From positions 1-47,742 of the forward strand of contig NZ_RQYL01000024.1 in the NCBI RefSeq assembly GCF_003860125.1: DNA of 47,742 bases. Reading direction: 5' to 3'. The DNA is from Fretibacterium sp. OH1220_COT-178 (GTDB lineage: Bacteria; Synergistota; Synergistia; Synergistales; Aminobacteriaceae). The position numbers and the translations under genes are program-made. Each line of letters starts with the position of its first letter. Within the stretch, counting starts at the first letter, position 1. The notes under the pieces were generated by a model that searched no databases, was not told the origin of the DNA, and saw only the letters and a list, made by a program, of their open reading frames with translations. Shown here in pieces: positions 43,097-47,742 of the stretch.

Positions 43097-45232
43097 ATGG
43101 CAGAGCCTCTTCGAATGGGGCTCGTGTCCTGTGGATGGGCCTATGGGTTTGGCATCGACACAAAATATTTGAAGGGAAGGTTGTTTGCATTGACTATCCG
43201 CAGGAAGCTCTATCTGATGCTGTTTGTCGCTCTTTTTGTGATTACGGCAATGACGGGCGTGACCTATTTTCACGGCAGTGCGGTGATCGGGGATCTGGCC
43301 GATGCCGTGGGGATGCAGACCGTCGACGAGGGCGTCAGGATCATCGACAATCAGTTCTCGCGCTACGTGGCGTCCTTGAACACCGCTGCGGATTCCGTGC
43401 AGCACGTGCAGAGGGCGTTCGGTATCGGGGACGAGGCGAGGGTGGAACAGCTGCTCCATTCCATGTCGGAGAGCACCACGAAGGCCGGGTTCGTGAAAGT
43501 CTTCATGGGATTGGAAGCCACGGGAAGGCTGGCCGACGGCTCGCTCTGGCAGGAGCCCGAGGACTTCGATGCGCGGCTTCGGCCCTGGTATCGAAAAGCG
43601 GTCGAGGGCAAGGGCAGCGTCGTTTTCTCCGATCCTTATTCCGATGCGCAGAGCCAGAAGATCATCATCTCCCTGTGCAGGGCCCTTTATGACGGCGAGG
43701 GCAAATTGCTGGGGGTTCTCGGAGGAGACATCTTTCTGGACGAGCTCAACGACTACGTCGTCTCCCTGCAGATCTTCGGGAGGGGAAATGGAATCCTCCT
43801 GCTGAAGGATGGGACGGTATTGGCCGGACCCCATGCGGAGGACATCCTGAAGGTCAACCTGGCGGAAGCGCCTCAGCTTCCGGAACCCCTCCGAGCGGTT
43901 GCCCGGAGGATGATCGGCGGGGAGAGGGGAAGGCGGCACTACAGCTACGGCGGATCGGACCGGGAGATGTTCTACGCGCCCACCAAACAGGGGTTCTACC
44001 TCGGCATCACCTTTCCGTCCAGCGAGATGAAAGCGCTCGTCAACTCGCTCACGATGGTCCTCCTCGTCATCGCCGCCGTGGCGCTGATCGGGACCGGGGC
44101 CGTCATCGTACTGGTCAACCGCGGCCTGACGCGCAGCATCCGCTCCATGCAAAGCGCCACCGAACGGCTCGGCGAGGGAGACCTCACCGTCCGCTACGAC
44201 GACACCGGCAAGGACGAGTTGGCCTACATATCCGGGAAGCTCAACGCGACCGTGGCGTCCCTTCGGGCCAGCATGACGGACATCCGAATCACCGCGGACA
44301 CCACGGCCCACCAGTCCGAGACCCTCGCCGCTCTTTCCGAGGAGACCCTCGCCTCCATGGAGGAGGTCTCCGCGTCCACGGAGCGCATCCTTCGGAGTCT
44401 GGAGGACAACGTCGCGACGTTGCAGGTTACGGACTCCTCCATCGAGGAGATCGCCTCGGGCGCCCAAGCGTCCGCGGAGGCGGCCACTCAGGGCGCCGAG
44501 GGGGCGGCCAGCGTCTCCGAGAGGGCCGAGGGCTCCTCCGAGGAGCTGAGTCGGGCTCTCGAGGACATCAGGAAAGCGGAGGAGGTCTCCGTGCAGAGCA
44601 TCGAACGCCTTCAGAGGCTCGAGAGGTCCGTGGACGCCATCGCGGGCTTCGTCAACACCATCACCTCCATTGCCGACCAGACCAACCTGCTGGCCCTGAA
44701 CGCCGCGATCGAAGCCGCCCGTGCGGGCGAGGCCGGGCGTGGATTCGCCGTGGTCGCCGACGAGGTCCGTAAGCTGGCCGAGGAGTCGGCCCGTGCCGCC
44801 TCGCAGGTCGACGTGCTCATCACGGAGCTTCAGGAGCACTCCAAGAGCTCCATCGATGCGACCGAGAGGACCGGTGCCCTGCTGGGCGAGACGACGGCGA
44901 GGACGACGGACGCTCAGGGAAAGCTCAAGGATGCCCTGAACGCCTTGAATCGCTTGACGGAGTCGATCCAGAACGTTGCTGCGGTATCCGAGGAGCAGGC
45001 GGCCTCCAGTGCCGAAATGAGCCATTCCGTCCACACCGTGGTCGAGACCACGGAGCGCATAGTGGAGTCCAGCCGCAGCGTGGAGACGGCAACGCACGAG
45101 ACGACCCGTGCGGCGGAATCGATTGCGGGCGAAGCGCAGCGTATGGCGGAGACGTCGGAAAACCTGCTGGCGATCGTGCGGCGTTTCGTTCTGGATGCGG
45201 GAGAGCCCGGCCTCGTGCCCTCGAAGAAATAG
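43097..45232 (+). CDS. Methyl-accepting chemotaxis protein with amino-acid-type dCache sensor
   Basis: A 711-residue receptor. TM1 about 37-58 after an unusually long 36-residue cytoplasmic N-terminus, dCache domain about 60-310, TM2 about 315-340, HAMP ([17 protein letters not shown]) and signalling domain with [20 protein letters not shown]. In the Cache domain [11 protein letters not shown] and GVLGGDIFL (Asp) match the amino-acid-binding motif of dCache_1 receptors, so an amino acid is a likely ligand. ATG 43097 has GGAAGGAGG upstream; a start nearer TM1 (about 43190) would also be possible. It is paralogous to the receptor at 15723. No CheR tether at the C-terminus. Confidence 0.95.
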   Translation: MAEPLRMGLVSCGWAYGFGIDTKYLKGRLFALTIRRKLYLMLFVALFVITAMTGVTYFHGSAVIGDLADAVGMQTVDEGVRIIDNQFSRYVASLNTAADSVQHVQRAFGIGDEARVEQLLHSMSESTTKAGFVKVFMGLEATGRLADGSLWQEPEDFDARLRPWYRKAVEGKGSVVFSDPYSDAQSQKIIISLCRALYDGEGKLLGVLGGDIFLDELNDYVVSLQIFGRGNGILLLKDGTVLAGPHAEDILKVNLAEAPQLPEPLRAVARRMIGGERGRRHYSYGGSDREMFYAPTKQGFYLGITFPSSEMKALVNSLTMVLLVIAAVALIGTGAVIVLVNRGLTRSIRSMQSATERLGEGDLTVRYDDTGKDELAYISGKLNATVASLRASMTDIRITADTTAHQSETLAALSEETLASMEEVSASTERILRSLEDNVATLQVTDSSIEEIASGAQASAEAATQGAEGAASVSERAEGSSEELSRALEDIRKAEEVSVQSIERLQRLERSVDAIAGFVNTITSIADQTNLLALNAAIEAARAGEAGRGFAVVADEVRKLAEESARAASQVDVLITELQEHSKSSIDATERTGALLGETTARTTDAQGKLKDALNALNRLTESIQNVAAVSEEQAASSAEMSHSVHTVVETTERIVESSRSVETATHETTRAAESIAGEAQRMAETSENLLAIVRRFVLDAGEPGLVPSKK

Positions 45233-45280
45233 CCGGGAGAGGTCGTCCCCTTTTCGTGAGCGGGGGATTTGAGCTGGTGT

Positions 45281-45321
45281 TGAAGCGGCCCCCCGGTTGA
45301 GACGACCGGGGGGCCGCTTCA
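45281..45321 (+). terminator. Long hairpin terminator after the chemoreceptor
   Basis: TGAAGCGGCCCCCCGGT (45281-45297) pairs perfectly over 17 bp with ACCGGGGGGCCGCTTCA (45305-45321), loop TGAGACG, without a T tract. Confidence 0.8.
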
Positions 45322-45412
45322 GGCTGTTCTACGGGCCGCTCAGGCCGGAGGCGTGAGCGGGACCGGGGGATCGTGGGGGCAGGGTATGGAATGGAATGAG
45401 GGAGGGGAAACG

Positions 45413-45721
45413 ATGGCTTGTTTGGGGGATGACATCAAAAAGCTGGGTTTCGGGCTGATGCGCCTGTCCGAGAAGGACGACCCGAGCTTCCGCCCGTCCA
45501 TCGAGGGCATCGTCGAGACCACGGGGCGGAGCGTTCTGCGCTTCGTCCCCCTGAAGCCGAAGATGACGGCGCGTCTGGTTCTCGCCTGGAAGAAGGACGC
45601 CCTGTTCTCGCCGGCGGCGGAAAAGTTCTTCGAACTTGTGCGCGGCGCTCCGACGGATCGATGCCCAAGAGCGGGGCTTCGAAAAACACGCGGGTTGAAA
45701 ATCGAAAATCCGAGTGGATGA
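45413..45721 (+). pseudogene. Relic joining an aldo/keto reductase start to a LysR regulator end
   Basis: A 102-codon frame with an intact start (GGAGGGG before ATG 45413). Residues 1-25 (GDDIKKLGFGLMRLSEKD) read like the N-terminal strand of an aldo/keto reductase. From about residue 27 onward, FRPSIEGIVETTGRSVLRFVP and ARLVLAWKKDALFSPAAEKF match the last 60 residues of a LysR effector domain. The two halves do not belong together, and the rest of each gene is missing. I infer a deletion fusing two former neighbours. It may still be expressed but is unlikely to be functional. Confidence 0.65.
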
Positions 45722-45804
45722 AATCATGAAATTTGAAGGAATGATATTTCAAAATCCAACGGAATGAGATATGATAAAGGCAGCAAACTCTGGAGGAAGC
45801 GTAT

Positions 45805-47082
45805 ATGAAACGCCCCGGTTACAGACCCCGTATCATCGACCGCAAAGTGGAAGAATATCTCTCCGTCTTCGGTGCCGTCTGCATCGAGGGGCCGAAGTGG
45901 TGCGGCAAGACTTGGACCGCTTCCTGTCATTGCAGGAGTGCCGTCTATATCGGCGACCCGGCGGACAATTTTCAGAATCGGAGGCTGGCGGAGCTCTCCC
46001 CCGCGTTGGTGTTGGAGGGCGAGTCGCCCCGCTTGCTTGATGAATGGCAGGAGGTTCCGTCCCTTTGGGATGCCGTCCGCCATAAGATCGATGCGACCTC
46101 CGGCAAAGGGCGCTTTATCCTCACCGGTTCCGCGACTCCAAACCATAAGGGTATCCTTCACAGCGGTGCGGGGCGGATCGCCAGGCTGCGGATGCGCCCT
46201 ATGTCCCTCTACGAGTCGGGCGATTCCAGCGGCGAGGTCTCCCTGTCGAAACTGTGCAACGGCGAGCTGACGCCTGTGGCGACCGGCGAGGTGAATCTTG
46301 GGAAGCTCGTCGATCTGATTATCCGCGGTGGTTGGCCCGGCAGCCTGGGGCTTCCCCCGGAACGGGCGGCGCTGCTGCCCGGGGAATATTTGAACGCGAT
46401 CATCGACGACGACGTGCACCGCGTCGACGGCGTCAGGCGGGACTCGTTCAAGATGCGCCTGCTGCTGCGCTCGCTGGCCCGGAACGAGAGCTGCACCGCA
46501 ACCAACAGGACGCTGATGAAGGACGTCAAGGGTGTGGAGGACGGGGATATCGACGCCGGCACCGTCGCCGCCTACCTGGATATTTTCAGGCGGCTGTTCG
46601 TCACGGACAATCAGCCGCCGTTTTCCGCCGGTATACGCTCGTCCGTCCGCGTCAAACAGGCGGAGAAGCGGCACTTTTCCGATCCTTCCCTCGCCTGCGC
46701 CCTGCTGAAGGCGACGCGCACCGGCCTGCTGAACGATCTGAAGACGTTGGGCTTTCTGTTCGAGGCGCTTTGCGAGCGGGATCTGCGCATTTATGCCGAG
46801 TCCTTTGGGGCTGGCCTTTATCACTATCAGGACTACAGAAATCAGGAGATTGACGCGGTCGTCGAGCTGCCAGACGGCCGCTGGTGTGCTTTCGAGATCA
46901 AGCTGGGGGCGAATCAAATCGACGCAGCAGCAGCAGAGCTGTTGGCGATCCAAAGGCGGATGGCGGAGGATCCCAAGGGGAGGCTGCCCGATGTCCTCTG
47001 CGTTCTCTGCGGCATGGCCGCCGCCGCCTACCGACGTCCGGACGGCGTGTTCGTGGTGCCGGTTACGGCGCTGAGGGAATGA
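45805..47082 (+). CDS. AAA-type ATPase with DUF4143 domain
   Basis: A 425-residue protein. The N-terminal ATPase has a variant P-loop GPKWCGKTWTA, Walker B-like RLLDEWQEV and RFILTGSATPN. The C-terminal DUF4143 part contains QEIDAVVELPDGRWCAFEIK, the D...E-x-K pattern of a PD-(D/E)XK nuclease-like fold. These proteins are frequent, variable and often horizontally acquired in gut and oral anaerobes; their function is unsettled. ATG 45805 has GGAGGAAG upstream. It lies between two decayed genes, suggesting a recent insertion or survival in a decaying region. Confidence 0.93.
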   Translation: MKRPGYRPRIIDRKVEEYLSVFGAVCIEGPKWCGKTWTASCHCRSAVYIGDPADNFQNRRLAELSPALVLEGESPRLLDEWQEVPSLWDAVRHKIDATSGKGRFILTGSATPNHKGILHSGAGRIARLRMRPMSLYESGDSSGEVSLSKLCNGELTPVATGEVNLGKLVDLIIRGGWPGSLGLPPERAALLPGEYLNAIIDDDVHRVDGVRRDSFKMRLLLRSLARNESCTATNRTLMKDVKGVEDGDIDAGTVAAYLDIFRRLFVTDNQPPFSAGIRSSVRVKQAEKRHFSDPSLACALLKATRTGLLNDLKTLGFLFEALCERDLRIYAESFGAGLYHYQDYRNQEIDAVVELPDGRWCAFEIKLGANQIDAAAAELLAIQRRMAEDPKGRLPDVLCVLCGMAAAAYRRPDGVFVVPVTALRE

Positions 47083-47106
47083 GCCCATTGGCCCTTGACC
47101 GAGCGG

Positions 47107-47134
47107 CCCCCTCCCCCGTGATGGGGTGAGGGGG
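47107..47134. terminator. GC-rich hairpin between convergent genes
   Basis: CCCCCTCCCCC (47107-47117) pairs with GGGG/GAGGGGG (47123-47134, one bulge) around GTGAT. It lies between the DUF4143 gene and the nitroreductase relic. Confidence 0.6.
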
Positions 47135-47152
47135 CGCTGGGCATCGGGGGAA

Positions 47153-47507
47153 TCAGAAGGTGTTGCGGCGCGTCGTCTTCTCCGGGGGCAGGCGCTCGGC
47201 GTGCTTCGGGCTGGGGACGTTCGTCCCGTGGGGGTAGCCCATCGGCAGGATGGCGACCGGGGTCACGTTCTCCGGTAGGGTGAAGGCCGAGCGCACCTTT
47301 TGCGGATCGAAGTGTCTCACCCAGGTGGGCGCCCAGGCCGAGGGCCGCCTCCGAGTCGAGCGCCGGGCCCCGCTGCGGCTGGTAGTTGCACGCGGTGGGG
47401 GCCAGCCCGCCGGCCTCCAGGACCGCGTTCAGCTTCTCGCGTTCCACCTCTTTTCCGGCGAACCTCCGGACGGAATGGCATTCTCTCGCCAACTCCAGAA
47501 AATCCAT
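47153..47507 (-). pseudogene. Nitroreductase relic with internal deletion and frameshift
   Basis: The start is intact: ATG 47507 with GGAGGGA upstream, then LARECHSVRRFAGKEVEREK and GGLAPTACNYQPQR, the FMN-binding N-terminus of a nitroreductase. About 60 residues of the middle of the family are missing; the frame jumps to EAALGLGA, and near 47330 one extra base shifts the frame. After correction it continues TWVRHFDPQKVRSAFTLPEN and VTPVAILPMGYP to RRNTF-stop at 47153. So both a deletion and a frameshift have occurred. It cannot encode a working flavoprotein. Confidence 0.85.
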
Positions 47508-47742
47508 GATTATCCCTCCCGATTTTTTATCGTTTTGTTGAGGTGTACGCCGCCTCCTGTTACCGGGGAGAGGCCGATCGGCTTGGCCTTTGGGAGAGGC
47601 ACGAGCCTTTCTTCCTTTTCCCCCTGTCAAGGGACAGAGAAAATCCCAAAACCACAGGTTGTGGTGCGCTTATCGAGAACGGAGTATGTTATTGCATAGT
47701 TTAAGCGAACTTTAGTTTTGCACCCGTCGGGTGCGGCAAAAA
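47508..47742. other. Right-edge non-coding sequence
   Basis: No supported gene. The final bases contain GCACCC/GGGTGC (about 47717-47732) flanked by TTTT before and AAAAA after, an imperfect palindrome at the edge. The 3' end of the region becomes AT-rich. Confidence 0.35.

Noticed and set aside
1-47742. CRISPR arrays, rRNA genes and complete insertion sequences
   Set aside because: No regularly spaced repeats, no rRNA-like sequence and no transposase frame with terminal inverted repeats were found on reading.
47700-47742. A complete terminator or insertion-element end at the right edge
   Set aside because: The GCACCC/GGGTGC stem has T before and A after it, the opposite of a plus-strand terminator, and the element is cut by the window end, so no call is possible.

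Overview
The window looks like a piece of a high-GC, diderm, anaerobic amino-acid and peptide fermenter, most plausibly a member of the Synergistetes (Synergistota). This is an inference from gene content: a C69-type dipeptidase, a gamma-glutamyltransferase, two secreted M14-like zinc hydrolases, a TRAP transporter with an opine-dehydrogenase-like enzyme, two Cache-domain chemoreceptors, a TolC-type outer-membrane protein and an intramembrane CPBP protease. No rRNA or single marker here proves the assignment. One tRNA, tRNA-Arg(CCT), is present at 42770-42845.

Layout. The left edge (1-191) holds an apparently frameshifted fragment. From 290 to 15 kb most genes are on the minus strand: a secreted C69 dipeptidase, an SH3-type secreted protein, a five-gene unit gntR-dctP-dctQ-dctM-dehydrogenase (8222 to 3290), then rbsDACB (12256 to 8448) preceded by an MmcQ/YjbR protein and a TauE/SafE permease. 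TolC and a macro-domain hydrolase follow on the plus strand. A chemoreceptor, a secreted protein of unknown function, a CPBP protease and a small membrane protein lie on the minus strand up to 20.1 kb.

The centre (20.3-30.5 kb) is plus-strand. A parvulin-type foldase is closed by a strong terminator. Next comes a tight seven-gene unit from a good promoter (21299): a NifH-like iron protein, two nitrogenase component-1-like subunits, a periplasmic binding protein, a FecCD-type permease, an ABC ATPase and a second, paralogous binding protein. The gene junctions overlap by one to four bases or are very short. There are no FeMo-cofactor assembly genes and no recognised tetrapyrrole or methanogenesis partners in the window. 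This is the best candidate for an undescribed system: a nitrogenase-like reductase coupled to uptake of a metal chelate or tetrapyrrole-like compound. A cyclophilin and a D-2-hydroxyacid dehydrogenase follow.

The right part has an alpha/beta hydrolase, a likely small RNA with a consensus promoter and its own terminator (31579-31774), a Memo/LigB-AMMECR1 fusion, the peptide-scavenging group (GGT plus two M14-like paralogs), a minus-strand pantothenate transport group (iclR, panF, yhdT) and a YtcJ-like amidohydrolase with a strong promoter and long leader, the tRNA, and a second chemoreceptor. The last 2.5 kb is a decaying region: a relic joining an aldo/keto-reductase start to a LysR end, a DUF4143 ATPase, and an internally deleted, frameshifted nitroreductase.

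The most striking non-coding element is a 74-bp perfect palindrome (8225-8298) immediately upstream of the GntR regulator of the TRAP unit. It overlaps that gene's promoter and ribosome binding site and carries two copies of GGTCGACC at its centre.
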